Positions 1 through 7,372 of a stretch of DNA of 29,973 bases are shown in pieces. The notes below the pieces were generated by a model. The model did no database searches, had not been told where the DNA came from, and saw only the letters and a list, made by a program, of their open reading frames with translations. Both the position numbers and the translations under genes were made by a program. The stretch spans positions 7,814-37,786 of the forward strand of contig DLLX01000010.1 in the NCBI GenBank assembly GCA_002479145.1. The letters run 5' to 3'. This DNA is from Prevotella sp. UBA7551 (GTDB taxonomy: Bacteria; Bacteroidota; Bacteroidia; Bacteroidales; Bacteroidaceae). Position 1 is the first letter of the stretch, and each line of letters begins with the position of its first letter.

Positions 1-239
1 GCGAAAGGGGCTGAATCGTGTGGCACCCTGTTTTCATCGTGACTTTGACTGAATTTACTTTACACTTTTCTTGTAGTTTTACTGAATAGCTTTGTGTTAT
101 TTTTCCTCTTTTACAGAACCTCTTCACACCGCAGGAAGAGCTTTACGGTATGGCTTTACATGGTTGTTTTTACGGGGAAAAGTCCAGGTGACGTCAGACA
201 TAGGCAAGGAAAGCAGAATGATCTCTGTCAATTTGTCTC

Positions 240-1166
240 TTACGTCTCGGCCATTGTGCGGCGTACTTGGGCTATTTGCTCGGGCATAGGAAGGCGGGTA
301 TCTACCCAATGGATGGTGAGTCCGCGCCGCTCCATTCCACGAAACCAGGTCATTTGCCGCTTGGCAAACTGATGGATGGCTGTCTCGAGGCGGCTGAACA
401 TCTCCTGGTAGGAGGTACGGCCAAGCACATATTCGGTGACAAATTTGTACTCTAAGCCATAATACATCAAGTCTTCGGGCGTCACAGTTTGCAGCAGATG
501 CCTCACCTCATCGACCATGCCCTCTTCGATCCGCAGCTTCAGTCGCTGGGTGATGCGTGCCCGGCGCGTCTCTCTGTCCACCCATGTGCCAATGATGGTG
601 GATGGTATGGGGGGCACTTGGCGGTTCTCGGTGGGTGTGTGGAGGTTATACTCCTCTATCTCTATTGCGCGGATGGCGCGTTGTGGGGAGTCAATGTCCG
701 TGCGGTTGTGCATCGTGGAGTGGTTTTTGGCCTTCAACTCTTGTAGGATGGTAGTCAGCTCTTCCAGACTTTTGCCCTCCAGTGTACTCCTTAGCTCGCG
801 GTTCTGTGGTACAGGCGAAAGCTGGTAGCCCCGTAGCACGGCTTCGATGTAGAGCCCCGTGCCACCGCAAAGCACAGGCTGGCGGTTTCGACGGACGATG
901 TTTTCGTAGGCGTTGAGAAAGTCGCGCTGGTACTCAAAGAGGTTGTATTTCGTCCCCGGTTCGCAGATGTCAATCAAGTGGTAGGGGATAGGTGTGCCTT
1001 CCACAATGTAGTCGTCAAGGTCTTTACCCGTGCCGATGGTCATTCCCTTATATACTTGGCGGCTGTCGGCGGAGATAATCTCACCCTTTAGCTCATAAGC
1101 AAGCCTGGTCGCGAGTGTAGTTTTGCCGCTTGCCGTGGGGCCGAGGATGGTCAATAATTGCTTCAT
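240..1166 (-). CDS. miaA: tRNA dimethylallyltransferase MiaA
   Basis: Transfers a dimethylallyl group to N6 of A37 in tRNAs that read UNN codons, the first step towards ms2i6A. The 308-residue length is normal for the family. Visible motifs: P-loop GPTASGKT (residues 9-16), the DSRQVY segment (34-39) with the conserved Asp, PYHLID (61-66), GGTGLYI (101-107) and the C-terminal KRQMTWFRG. The reading frame can be extended two codons to a GTG at 1172, but the ATG at 1166 starts the sequence MKQLLTILGP expected of MiaA, so I prefer it. A TAATTTTG box resembling the Bacteroidota -7 element sits at 1172-1179 on the minus strand, only 5 nt before the ATG. If used, the mRNA would be leaderless. The gene follows the OmpA gene on the same strand but is separated by that gene's terminator and a repeat. 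Confidence 0.96.
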   Translation of the reverse strand: MKQLLTILGPTASGKTTLATRLAYELKGEIISADSRQVYKGMTIGTGKDLDDYIVEGTPIPYHLIDICEPGTKYNLFEYQRDFLNAYENIVRRNRQPVLCGGTGLYIEAVLRGYQLSPVPQNRELRSTLEGKSLEELTTILQELKAKNHSTMHNRTDIDSPQRAIRAIEIEEYNLHTPTENRQVPPIPSTIIGTWVDRETRRARITQRLKLRIEEGMVDEVRHLLQTVTPEDLMYYGLEYKFVTEYVLGRTSYQEMFSRLETAIHQFAKRQMTWFRGMERRGLTIHWVDTRLPMPEQIAQVRRTMAET

Positions 1167-1274
1167 GGGCACAAAATTACATTATTTTTCCCAAACGGGC
1201 TGCTTCATGTGGTTGTAAAAGTACAGCTACAGCGTGTGGGTGGTTGCTTGACGATATGTCATGAGAATAGGATG

Positions 1275-1377
1275 GACTGCCCAAACCGCGTGATTGTCAT
1301 CGTGGTATCTGGGGCAGAAAGATGTAATACTTCTTGTTCTTCTGTCGATTTCGGCCTTATGGCCGATTTGGTTTTGG
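1275..1377 (-). repeat. Short TIR repeat, copy E
   Basis: On the minus strand this starts AAAACCAAATCGGCCATAAG and continues GCCGAAATCGACAG, then ACATCTTTCTG. This matches copy C at 12286 (ACCCAAATCGGTCATTAGACC, GAAATAGACAC, CCATCTTTCCG) block by block. The opposite end (CCCAAACCGCGTGATTG on the plus strand at about 1280-1296) is a diverged inverted copy of the same terminus. Length is about 100 nt. It lies between the ompA terminator and miaA. This is the most diverged of the copies, so the exact ends are uncertain. Confidence 0.6.
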
Positions 1378-1549
1378 TGAATATTCTTTCCTCCTTTCGG
1401 CTTTAATGCTAACGAAGAACGGAGAAAAAAACAAAAGTAGAGATGCTTCAGGAGTGGAATCTCCCTGCTTGATACATAGAAAACAATGATGTCAACCTAA
1501 GATGAGATCCTGCAGGACTGGCTTTAGGGTAGGGTGGCAAACAAAGAAT

Positions 1550-1574
1550 CCCCAGTGCATGGAGCGCACAGGGG
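1550..1574 (-). terminator. Terminator of the OmpA-family gene
   Basis: Arms CCCCAGTGC (1550-1558) and GCACAGGGG (1566-1574) pair over 9 bp with one mismatch around a 7-nt loop. On the minus strand the stem is followed by a T-rich run (TTCTTTGTTT, 1549-1540). It lies 54 nt after the OmpA stop codon. Confidence 0.7.
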
Positions 1575-1627
1575 ACTCAATATGACATTAATCAGGGGGT
1601 ATACCCTTGGATGAAATTAGCTGTTGC

Positions 1628-2704
1628 TTACTTAACGTAAACGATGGCCAGGCGGTTAGAGGTTGTACCCTGCACGCCCTTGCCGGTAGCCTCGTCGATG
1701 ATTACACCACGATCCTTGAGATACTTGGCGACAACATCGGCACGAGCCTGAGACAGACGGTCGTTAACCTGCTTTGAACCCTCAGGAGATGCAGTACCAA
1801 CAACCTGTACGTGAGCACCCTCCTTGACAGTGTTGAGCGCCTTCTTGGCATCGTTGGTAAGGTTAGCCTTGCCCTGTGCGAAGGTGACGAAGATAAGGTC
1901 GGAGACGCTAACGGTCTTAGTTGCAGCAGGAACTTCCACGCGCTTCTCGACAATCTTCTCGACCACCTCGGGCTTACGGTTGCGAAGCTCGTTGATCTGG
2001 GCGTTGAGTGCGTCGATCTCGGCTTGGTCGCGAGGCTGAACGATAACGAAGTTGTGCGTACCATTGCTGTTACCGAACTTGTAGTTGATACCAAGGTTCA
2101 GCTGCACGGCGCTGCGGTTGAGGTTGTACTCCGTGTCATCATCGAAACCTGCCTTGTGTGTGCCAGCGACAGCGTAGTTGATAGACGGCTCGAGGTAGAG
2201 CTGCCACTCCTTCTTTGAGCCGAAGTTGTAGGTGAAGTCGATACCCAGCTTAGAGGTGAGCTGGTCGTTGTTCTCCAGATAGGAGTCGCCAGGGCCATAG
2301 GCGTGACCCCATCCGAGGCCTGCCAAGGCAATAACCTCGAAGGGACGCGGCTCGCCCTTGTAGCCAGCTACCCAGTTGCTAATGTTGATGGTTCCGAGAA
2401 GGCTTACATTGCTGTAGGTAACAACCGTGTGCGGCTTGCGTACAGGCTCGGGAACCCATGCCTTGGAGTTGAAATATGCGGTTCCCTCAGCGGCCAAACC
2501 AAAGACCGGGGTGAACCAACGTCCAATGCGGAGGCTTGCGTTGGGGTTCAAACCACTAAGCCAGCTATGACCTGTGGTCTTGGTTGAAAGACCACCGTTG
2601 ATGCCGACATAGAAATTGTCGAAAGTCTTGCTTTCCTGCACAGTCTGTGCTGATGCCGATACTGCGAAGAGCGCAGAGGCCATCATTAAAACTAACTTTT
2701 TCAT
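1628..2704 (-). CDS. OmpA-family outer membrane protein
   Basis: A 358-residue protein with a signal peptide (MKKLVLMMASALFAVSASA, cleavage expected before Gln20). Residues about 28-212 look like an eight-stranded beta-barrel, with alternating aromatic and polar residues (FYVGINGGLS, LGWGHAYG, LNLGINYKFG). A linker with ELRNRKPEVVEKIVEKRVEV (about 240-260) leads to a C-terminal OmpA peptidoglycan-binding domain (about 265-358: VTFAQGKANLTNDAKKAL, VVGTASPEGS, NDRLSQARADVVAKYL, NRLAIVYV). The Asp usually found in the GHTD position of OmpA domains is not evident here (GTASPEG). Likely an abundant porin or structural protein anchoring the outer membrane to the wall. It has its own promoter and terminator, so it is monocistronic. 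Confidence 0.93.
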   Translation of the reverse strand: MKKLVLMMASALFAVSASAQTVQESKTFDNFYVGINGGLSTKTTGHSWLSGLNPNASLRIGRWFTPVFGLAAEGTAYFNSKAWVPEPVRKPHTVVTYSNVSLLGTINISNWVAGYKGEPRPFEVIALAGLGWGHAYGPGDSYLENNDQLTSKLGIDFTYNFGSKKEWQLYLEPSINYAVAGTHKAGFDDDTEYNLNRSAVQLNLGINYKFGNSNGTHNFVIVQPRDQAEIDALNAQINELRNRKPEVVEKIVEKRVEVPAATKTVSVSDLIFVTFAQGKANLTNDAKKALNTVKEGAHVQVVGTASPEGSKQVNDRLSQARADVVAKYLKDRGVIIDEATGKGVQGTTSNRLAIVYVK

Positions 2705-2769
2705 GTCTCTCTAAATTTTTAATTATTTATTACTGCTATGAAAGTTATTCTCTCAATACTTTACGTGTG

Positions 2770-2801
2770 CAAAGTAAAGAAAAAAAAACGATATGCACAA
2801 A
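2770..2801 (-). promoter_or_regulatory. Bacteroidota-type promoter for the OmpA gene
   Basis: On the minus strand: -33 TTTG (2801-2798), 20-nt spacer including a run of nine T, then TTACTTTG (2777-2770), one base from the TANNTTTG consensus. It predicts a 5' leader of roughly 60 nt that is AT-rich before the ATG at 2704, as is usual for strong Bacteroidota leaders. Confidence 0.7.
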
Positions 2802-3151
2802 TATTTGGGAGCAAAAAGGATTTTGATAAGTATGAATAGGGAAAAACCTACTACAAAAGGGGAATAACCGAACAATTTCGTTCTTTTCTACTATTTGCAT
2901 TTTACATATTGTTTATTTCCAGCATAGTCAGATTCTCAAAAGCTGAAACAAAGGGTCAGGCTTTTAATCAGGATTTGCCTTTTTGCTTGTTTTCCCTGTG
3001 CTCATGGCACCAAAACGTCATGCGCTCTTCATGTTTTAGCCAGCACTATCCATCCTTCAGCTTGCATATTGACCACTTAGGTCCTTTGGGAAAAGCTTCG
3101 CCCTAAAGGCAAGGTCAGGCTAAATGAAAATGATTTATTGACATAAGAAGA

Positions 3152-3179
3152 GGGAAGTGTCTTTACAAAGATGCTTCCC
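3152..3179 (-). terminator. Terminator after the 2-oxoacid oxidoreductase genes
   Basis: 12-bp stem GGGAAGTGTCTT (3152-3163) / AAGATGCTTCCC (3168-3179) with two G-T wobbles and a 4-nt TACA loop. On the minus strand it is followed by TCTTCTTATG. Placed 100 nt after the gamma-subunit stop; possibly bidirectional, since TTTTCC follows on the plus strand. Confidence 0.65.
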
Positions 3180-3280
3180 TTTTCCTGTATGTTTGTGCGA
3201 ACAGTCCTGTAGTGCTGAAATTTGGTTGGACAGTTATTCTTCCTGTTGCTTAGGACCGCTCTCGTTAGTCGAGTATCGGA

Positions 3281-3829
3281 TTAAACTTCCTTCTTCTCGA
3301 TAATCTTCATTCCCTCGTTCACTGCCTCCATGTTGAGCGGAATGAGATTGTGGTGACGCTCGGGAAGTGACTTGAAGAGAGCCTTGTTGAGTCCCTCGGT
3401 GCTCACCACTGGGCAGACTTTAAGCAAACCTCCCAATACAATCATGTTGAACACCTTGGAGTTTTTCATCTCTGCGGCCTTGTCAGTGGCGTTAACCTCG
3501 TAGACGGTGATGTCTTTCCGTGTCGGAGGATTGATGATTCCGTTGCCATCATAGATGAGGATACCACCGGGTTTTACCTTTGGCTCAAACTTGTCGAGGG
3601 AAGGTTGGTTGAGCACGATGGCCACATCGTACTTGCTGAGAATAGGGGAGGAGATGCGCTCATCGCTCACAATGACGGTGACGCTGGCCGTACCGCCGCG
3701 CTGCTCTGGCCCGTAGGCGGGCATCCACGTTACCTCTTTATTTTCCATCAGTCCGGAGTAAGCCAGAATCTTTCCCATGGAGAGACAACCCTGTCCTCCG
3801 AAACCGCTGATTATGATTTCTGTTTTCAT
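3281..3829 (-). CDS. 2-oxoacid:ferredoxin oxidoreductase, gamma subunit
   Basis: A 182-residue protein of the pyruvate/ketoisovalerate oxidoreductase catalytic-domain family, which binds CoA and completes the alpha-beta-gamma enzyme oxidising a 2-oxoacid to acyl-CoA with ferredoxin. Visible: MKTEIIISGFGGQGCLSMG with the glycine-rich GFGGQG (residues 9-14) and WMPAYGPEQRGGTASV (about 35-50), both hallmarks of this subunit. The frame stays open 62 codons further upstream, but that stretch overlaps the beta gene and lacks family features; the ATG at 3829 gives the standard N-terminus. It lies 38 nt after the beta gene and is the last gene of the block. Confidence 0.92.
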   Translation of the reverse strand: MKTEIIISGFGGQGCLSMGKILAYSGLMENKEVTWMPAYGPEQRGGTASVTVIVSDERISSPILSKYDVAIVLNQPSLDKFEPKVKPGGILIYDGNGIINPPTRKDITVYEVNATDKAAEMKNSKVFNMIVLGGLLKVCPVVSTEGLNKALFKSLPERHHNLIPLNMEAVNEGMKIIEKKEV

Positions 3830-3867
3830 GTTGCTGTTTCTTTTATTGAAGAGAAGGAATGGTGTGA

Positions 3868-4650
3868 TTAGAGTCCGGGAATCTCCTGGTCGAGGGTGTC
3901 CTTCATGTCGCCCTTGACGTACTCCTTGAACATATTTTCGCGCATCCACTCGTTGGCTTTGACCGGGGAGAGCTTCCATCCCGTGTTGCAGGTGGCGACA
4001 ATCTCTATAAGGCAACTGCCCTTGCCAGCCATGTTGGCCTCGAATGCCTTGCGGATGGCCTTCTTTGCCTGGCGGATGGCGGCCACGGTGTCGACGCTTT
4101 GGCGCGTGACATAGCGGGTTCCCTTGAGGTGACTGGCCAGTTCTGTGATGTTAAGGTTCCATCCGTGAATCTTCGGATCGCGGCCATAGGGGCACGTTAC
4201 GGTCTTCTGACCAATCAAGGTGGTGGGCGCCATCTGACCTCCTGTCATGCCGTAGATGGCATTGTTGATGAAAATCATGGTGATATGCTCGCCACGGTTT
4301 AGGGCGTGCAGCGTCTCTGCACTACCAATGCAGGCCATGTCGCCGTCGCCTTGATAGGTAAATACGAGTCGGTCGGGCCACACACGCTTGATAGCTGTGC
4401 CCACCGCAGGAGCACGGCCATGTGCTGCCTCAGACCAGTCGATGTCAAGATAGCGGTATGCAAACACGGAGCAACCTACCGGACAGACGCCGACAGCCTT
4501 GTCTTCCATGCCCATTTCCTCGATGACCTCAGCCACAAGTTTGTGGACTACGCCGTGAGAACATCCCGGACAGTAGTGCATCGGGACGTTGTTCATCAGC
4601 TTTGGTTTCTTATATACCAGATTCTCTGGTGCGATAATGTCGTTTGCCAT
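3868..4650 (-). CDS. 2-oxoacid:ferredoxin oxidoreductase, beta (TPP-binding) subunit
   Basis: 260 residues. Carries the thiamine pyrophosphate site: GDGDMACIGS (101-110) and NNAIYGMTGGQ (129-139), which bind Mg-diphosphate. Cysteines for a proximal [4Fe-4S] cluster are seen in HYCPGCSHG (Cys27, Cys30), in VCPVGC (Cys56, Cys60) and in ATCNTGW (Cys221). This is the compact KorB/VorA-type subunit of three-to-four-gene oxidoreductases, not the large single-chain pyruvate:ferredoxin oxidoreductase. It decarboxylates the 2-oxoacid and passes electrons to the cluster. The gene lies between alpha (56 nt upstream) and gamma (38 nt downstream). Substrate (2-oxoglutarate or branched-chain 2-oxoacids) cannot be fixed from sequence alone. 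Confidence 0.94.
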   Translation of the reverse strand: MANDIIAPENLVYKKPKLMNNVPMHYCPGCSHGVVHKLVAEVIEEMGMEDKAVGVCPVGCSVFAYRYLDIDWSEAAHGRAPAVGTAIKRVWPDRLVFTYQGDGDMACIGSAETLHALNRGEHITMIFINNAIYGMTGGQMAPTTLIGQKTVTCPYGRDPKIHGWNLNITELASHLKGTRYVTRQSVDTVAAIRQAKKAIRKAFEANMAGKGSCLIEIVATCNTGWKLSPVKANEWMRENMFKEYVKGDMKDTLDQEIPGL

Positions 4651-4706
4651 TTGATTCTTCTTTTTAGCGGAAAGCCGGTTAAGAGCCGGTTATCCATTTG
4701 ATTCGA

Positions 4707-5792
4707 CTATTTTACCAACTCCTTTTTCAGTGCGTCAACGATCTCCTCGGGGGAAGGAACAATACCGCCCAGACGACCAAAGTGCTCTACGGGTATGGCG
4801 CCATTGACGGCCAAGCGAACGTCCTCGACCATTTGGCCGGCGTTGAATTCGCTCACGAGAATTCCTTTCTTGTTCTTTGCAAGCTCCTTTATCTGCTTTG
4901 TTGGGAACGGCCAAAGGGTAATTGGGCGGAAAAGTCCTACCTTCAGCCCCTCTTCACGGGCCAACTCCATGGCCTTTTCACCGATGCGGGCGGCAGAACC
5001 AAAGCTGACAATGAGGTAGTCGGCGTCCTCACACTGTTGTGTTTCGAAGCGAACCTCATTCTCACGAATCTTGTCATATTTGGCTTGAAGGGCAAGGTTG
5101 CGCTCCTCCATCACCTCAGGCTTCAGCTCAAGGGAGGTCATAATGTTCGGCTTGCGGTCGGGCGTGCGGCCGAAAGTGGCCCACGGATAGCGCTTTTTCA
5201 CCTCTTCGTCGGACAGACGCGGCTTTGCCTCGGGAAGAATGACCTTCTCCATCATCTGACCGATGACACCATCGGAGAGAATCATGGCCGGGCAGCGATA
5301 CTTAAAAGCCAGTTCAAAGGAGAGATCAACGAAGTCTGCCATTTCTTGAACGGAGTTAGGGGCGAGCACGATGATATAGTAGTCACCATTGCCACCGCCC
5401 TTTGTCGACTGGAAATAGTCCGACTGTGAGGGCTGAATCGTACCCAGTCCAGGACCGCCACGCTGCACATTGACGATGACGCCAGGAATTTCGGCACCTG
5501 CCATGTAGGAGATGCCCTCCTGCATCAGCGACACACCGGGTGATGATGAGGTGGTGACGCAACGCTTACCAGCACCAGCACCACCATAGACCATATTGAT
5601 AGAGGCCACCTCGCTCTCGGCCTGGACGACCACCATGCCCGTGGTCTCCCAAGGCTTCAGGGCGGAGAGGGTCTCGATAATCTCTGTTTGCGGGGTGATA
5701 GGGTATCCGAAGAAGGCGTCGGCACCGCAGCGAATCAGCGCGTGTGCGATAGCCTCGTTACCCTTCATCAATTTTACTTCTTTCTCAGCCAT
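4707..5792 (-). CDS. vorB: 2-oxoacid:ferredoxin oxidoreductase, alpha subunit (VorB-like)
   Basis: 361 residues. The N-terminal pyrimidine-binding domain shows GNEAIAHALIRCGADAFFGYPITPQTEI (about 11-38) and a glycine-rich MVYGGAGAGKR segment (about 67-77) followed by TTSSSPGVSLMQEG. The C-terminal domain begins near DADYLIVSFGSAARIGEKA (about 255) with LFRPITLWPFP and EFNAGQMVEDVRLAV. This is the usual layout for KorA/VorB. Bacteroidota proteins of this type are generally named 3-methyl-2-oxobutanoate dehydrogenase subunit VorB, though some act on 2-oxoglutarate, so I use vorB with reservation. It begins 3 nt after the ferredoxin gene, implying coupled translation. In the cell it supplies reduced ferredoxin and acyl-CoA, or runs in reverse to carboxylate. 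Confidence 0.93.
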   Translation of the reverse strand: MAEKEVKLMKGNEAIAHALIRCGADAFFGYPITPQTEIIETLSALKPWETTGMVVVQAESEVASINMVYGGAGAGKRCVTTSSSPGVSLMQEGISYMAGAEIPGVIVNVQRGGPGLGTIQPSQSDYFQSTKGGGNGDYYIIVLAPNSVQEMADFVDLSFELAFKYRCPAMILSDGVIGQMMEKVILPEAKPRLSDEEVKKRYPWATFGRTPDRKPNIMTSLELKPEVMEERNLALQAKYDKIRENEVRFETQQCEDADYLIVSFGSAARIGEKAMELAREEGLKVGLFRPITLWPFPTKQIKELAKNKKGILVSEFNAGQMVEDVRLAVNGAIPVEHFGRLGGIVPSPEEIVDALKKELVK

Positions 5793-5795
5793 TCC

Positions 5796-6029
5796 TTATT
5801 CCTCCACTTTTTTCTTATAAACAGTAATACACCCATCTGGGCAAACGATGCCGCATGATGCGCAGCCAATACATTTGTCGGCGAAAACAGGCTCCGCATA
5901 AGGATAGCCGTGAACGTTGACTTTCTTCTGTGCCAGTTGGATCACACCCTTCGGGCATGCAACGATGCATAGTTGGCAACCCTTGCAGCGCTCGGTGTCG
6001 ACCACAATCGCACCTTTAATCTTGCTCAT
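5796..6029 (-). CDS. 2x[4Fe-4S] ferredoxin subunit of the oxidoreductase
   Basis: 77-residue dicluster ferredoxin. Two C-X2-C-X2-C-X3-C motifs: Cys15, 18, 21, 25 (CKGCQLCIVACP) and Cys53, 56, 59, 63 (CIGCASCGIVCP), plus one extra Cys67. It corresponds to the delta/KorD subunit that takes electrons from the beta-subunit cluster and hands them to soluble ferredoxin. It precedes the alpha gene by 3 nt and follows the small TPR gene by 64 nt. Confidence 0.93.
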   Translation of the reverse strand: MSKIKGAIVVDTERCKGCQLCIVACPKGVIQLAQKKVNVHGYPYAEPVFADKCIGCASCGIVCPDGCITVYKKKVEE

Positions 6030-6093
6030 ATTGAATTGATTTTTTTTAGTTAAGTCGATGGGGACAGAGCCTTCTCCGCCCGGTCGGCCTTTA

Positions 6094-6282
6094 TTAGGGA
6101 TTATATGCGTCTTTATGATAGAAGTTCAGAATCTCGTCAATCATCAGTTTGGCCTCCACAGCCGGCGACTCTGGGTCAAGCTCGATGGCTTCCAGATAGC
6201 AGTCGATGGCATGTTTCCAATCGGCACGCTTACGATGCTCGTTTCCTTTCTGATACCATTCTTCAGCAGTCATGTCTTTCAT
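6094..6282 (-). CDS. Small TPR-repeat protein
   Basis: 62 residues containing one tetratricopeptide repeat: AEEWYQKGNEHRKRADWKHAIDCYLEAIELDPES (about 5-38), followed by a helix (VEAKLMIDEILNFYHKD). The ATG at 6282 shares its A with the folD TAA stop (TAATG), so it is probably translated by ribosomes ending folD. A second ATG at 6273 is possible. The frame is open further upstream but that part is antisense-frame folD sequence. Its place directly before the ferredoxin gene suggests a small partner-binding or assembly factor for the oxidoreductase; that is inference. No signal peptide or membrane segment, so cytoplasmic. Confidence 0.85.
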   Translation of the reverse strand: MKDMTAEEWYQKGNEHRKRADWKHAIDCYLEAIELDPESPAVEAKLMIDEILNFYHKDAYNP

Positions 6283-7160
6283 TACTTGTAATACTCTTTT
6301 TTTCCGGCAGCCAATGTGTTCTTCATCAGCGAGCAGATGGTCATAGGACCCACGCCACCTGGTACTGGTGTGATGTATGAACACTTAGGAGCCACCTCGT
6401 CAAATTTTACGTCTCCGCACAGCCGGAAGCCGCTCTTGCGGGTAGCATCAGGCACGCGGGTGGTGCCAACGTCAATGACCACGGCGCCTTCTTTCACCAT
6501 ATCGGCCGTGACAAACTCCGGACGGCCAATTGCGGCGATGATAATGTCGGCCTCACGGCACTCCTCTTTCAGTGTGGCCGAGCGGGAGTGGCATACCGTC
6601 ACCGTGGCGTCGCCATAGCACTTCTGCATCATCAGCGAGGCCATTGGCTTGCCGACAATGTTGCTGCGTCCCAGTATGACGCACTTTTTCCCAGAAGTCG
6701 GAATGTTGTAACGTTTGAGAAGGGTCATGATGCCCAGCGGAGTTGCGGAGATGAAGCAAGGCAGTCCAATGTCCATACGACCCACATTGATGGGGTGGAA
6801 GCCGTCCACGTCCTTACGATAGTCGATGGCCATGATGACCTTCTGCTCGTCAATGTGCTTCGGAAGCGGCAGTTGGACGATGAATCCATCGATATCCTTC
6901 TCTTTGTTTAGGCGGTCAACGCAAGCAAGAAGCTCCTCCTCAGTCACGTCATCCTCGTAGCGGATGAGTGTGGAGGTGAACCCGCACTGCTCGCACGAGA
7001 TAACCTTGTTCTTCACATACGTCTCGGAACCGCCGTCGTGTCCTACGAGTACAGCGGCCAGATGAGGACGTTTGCCACCGCTGGCAACAATCTTGTTCAC
7101 TTCTTCGGCAATCTCAGCCTTAATGGCTTTTGCCGTAGCTTTTCCGTCAATCAGTTCCAT
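6282..7160 (-). CDS. folD: Bifunctional methylene-THF dehydrogenase / cyclohydrolase FolD
   Basis: 292 residues, normal length. Interconverts 5,10-methylene-THF and 10-formyl-THF using NADP. Seen: SETYVKNK (45-52) with the catalytic Tyr48 and Lys52, VQLPLPKHI, DVDGFHPINVGR, the dinucleotide-binding GRSNIVGKPMA, and the C-terminal PVPGGVGPMT. The frame could extend 35 codons upstream to 7265, but that part is Arg/Lys-rich and unlike any FolD; the ATG at 7160 gives MELIDGKATA, the conventional start. Overlaps the TPR gene by one base. The 212-nt gap to ffh shows no clear -33/-7 pair on this strand. Confidence 0.96.
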   Translation of the reverse strand: MELIDGKATAKAIKAEIAEEVNKIVASGGKRPHLAAVLVGHDGGSETYVKNKVISCEQCGFTSTLIRYEDDVTEEELLACVDRLNKEKDIDGFIVQLPLPKHIDEQKVIMAIDYRKDVDGFHPINVGRMDIGLPCFISATPLGIMTLLKRYNIPTSGKKCVILGRSNIVGKPMASLMMQKCYGDATVTVCHSRSATLKEECREADIIIAAIGRPEFVTADMVKEGAVVIDVGTTRVPDATRKSGFRLCGDVKFDEVAPKCSYITPVPGGVGPMTICSLMKNTLAAGKKEYYK

Positions 7161-7315
7161 AATGGTTAGGTATGTTAGTTGGGGGCGCGTCCTCCATTTG
7201 ATTTCCATCGTGCATGGTGACTTCGCATGGCTTTTGCGCCCATGTTTATTTCTCCCCTTTGTCATCCCTCCTTTTTGGTGGGATAGGAGTTTTGCTTTGG
7301 GTTTTTAGTTGGTTG

Positions 7316-7354
7316 GGGTGCGTCGAATACTCTATTATAAATATGAACGCACCC
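7316..7354. terminator. Possible terminator hairpin after ffh
   Basis: Perfect 8-bp arms GGGTGCGT (7316-7323) and ACGCACCC (7347-7354) around a 23-nt AT-rich loop, 19 nt downstream of the ffh stop on the minus strand. No T-tract follows on the minus strand, so it may act as an mRNA 3' stabilising hairpin rather than an intrinsic terminator. Confidence 0.4.
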
Positions 7355-7372
7355 GTACCATAATTTATAGGG

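Larger units (their letters stand above)
1167..1627. other. Intergenic region miaA / OmpA gene
   Basis: Holds the possible miaA -7 box (1172-1179), repeat copy E (about 1275-1377) with an internal TCGGCC-TTAT-GGCCGA hairpin (about 1350-1365), and the OmpA-gene terminator at 1550-1574. Short reading frames here show no family features. Nothing recognisable between about 1385 and 1545. Confidence 0.7.
2705..3280. other. Intergenic region OmpA gene / oxidoreductase gamma gene
   Basis: 576 nt. The right side holds the terminator hairpin at 3152-3179; the left side holds the OmpA promoter. Between about 2810 and 3140 I see only AT-rich sequence and a small GACC/GGTC hairpin near 3070-3085. A 65-codon open frame (2909-3106, plus) has no recognisable features and no ribosome-binding context. 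Confidence 0.7.

Noticed and set aside
2909..3106. 65-codon frame in the OmpA/gamma gap
   Set aside because: Low complexity, no ribosome-binding context, no homology that I recognise.
3040..3110. Possible sixth, minus-strand copy of the TIR element (TTTTCCCAAAGGACC...)
   Set aside because: Only the CCCAAA core and a small hairpin agree; the internal blocks are missing, so similarity may be chance.
3830..4015. N-terminal extension of the gamma subunit
   Set aside because: It is out-of-frame beta-subunit sequence; the GFGGQG segment expected near the N-terminus follows the ATG at 3829.
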